A stretch of DNA of 35,727 bases from Betaproteobacteria bacterium. GTDB lineage: Bacteria; Pseudomonadota; Gammaproteobacteria; Burkholderiales; Burkholderiaceae_C. This document shows, in pieces, positions 35,680 through 35,727 of this stretch; the first letter of the stretch is position 1; each line of letters opens with the position of its first letter. Location of the stretch: positions 1 to 35,727 of the forward strand of contig JANYBQ010000575.1 in NCBI GenBank assembly GCA_025360705.1, written 5' to 3'. The notes under the pieces are model-generated. The model was not told the DNA's origin and did not search any database. It saw only the letters and a list, made by a program, of their open reading frames with translations. Made by a program: the position numbers and the translations under genes.

Positions 35680-35727
35680 GACGTGGGAGATGCAAACGAC
35701 GCGCTGGGGTCGCAGCTACCCCTACCC

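Overview
GC-rich proteobacterial chromosomal segment (Burkholderiales-like gene style, by inference only). It is densely coding and looks like a catabolic/uptake locus. About 24.7 kb of minus-strand genes (24744 down to <83) are divergent from about 10 kb of plus-strand genes (24999-35205). A partial minus-strand class II aldolase-like ORF lies at the right edge. Contents: (i) four sets of branched-chain-amino-acid/HAAT-type ABC transporter genes. Two are arranged head-to-tail with LivM-LivG fusion proteins (83-8258), and two are paralogous five-gene sets (12329-16793 minus; 26972-31499 plus). (ii) Four SDR oxidoreductases, an FMN-dependent alpha-hydroxy-acid dehydrogenase, an orphan Bug/TctC binding protein, an IclR regulator, an NDP-forming acyl-CoA synthetase, a MaoC-like dehydratase, a ThuA-like protein and an amidohydrolase. 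(iii) A plus-strand oxidative module: Rieske oxygenase alpha subunit, a SnoaL/NTF2-like protein, a transporter, a cytochrome P450, a second near-identical SnoaL-like protein and a 3-ketosteroid-dehydrogenase-like flavoprotein. The most interesting non-coding part is the divergent control region 24745-24998. It has two TCC(C/G)ATATGGAA elements exactly 20 bp apart within a recognisable minus-strand promoter, an exact TATAAT on the plus strand, and four tandem 12-bp repeats in the presumed leader. A second regulatory cluster with nested palindromes lies at 9120-9174. No tRNA, rRNA, CRISPR or transposase was seen.
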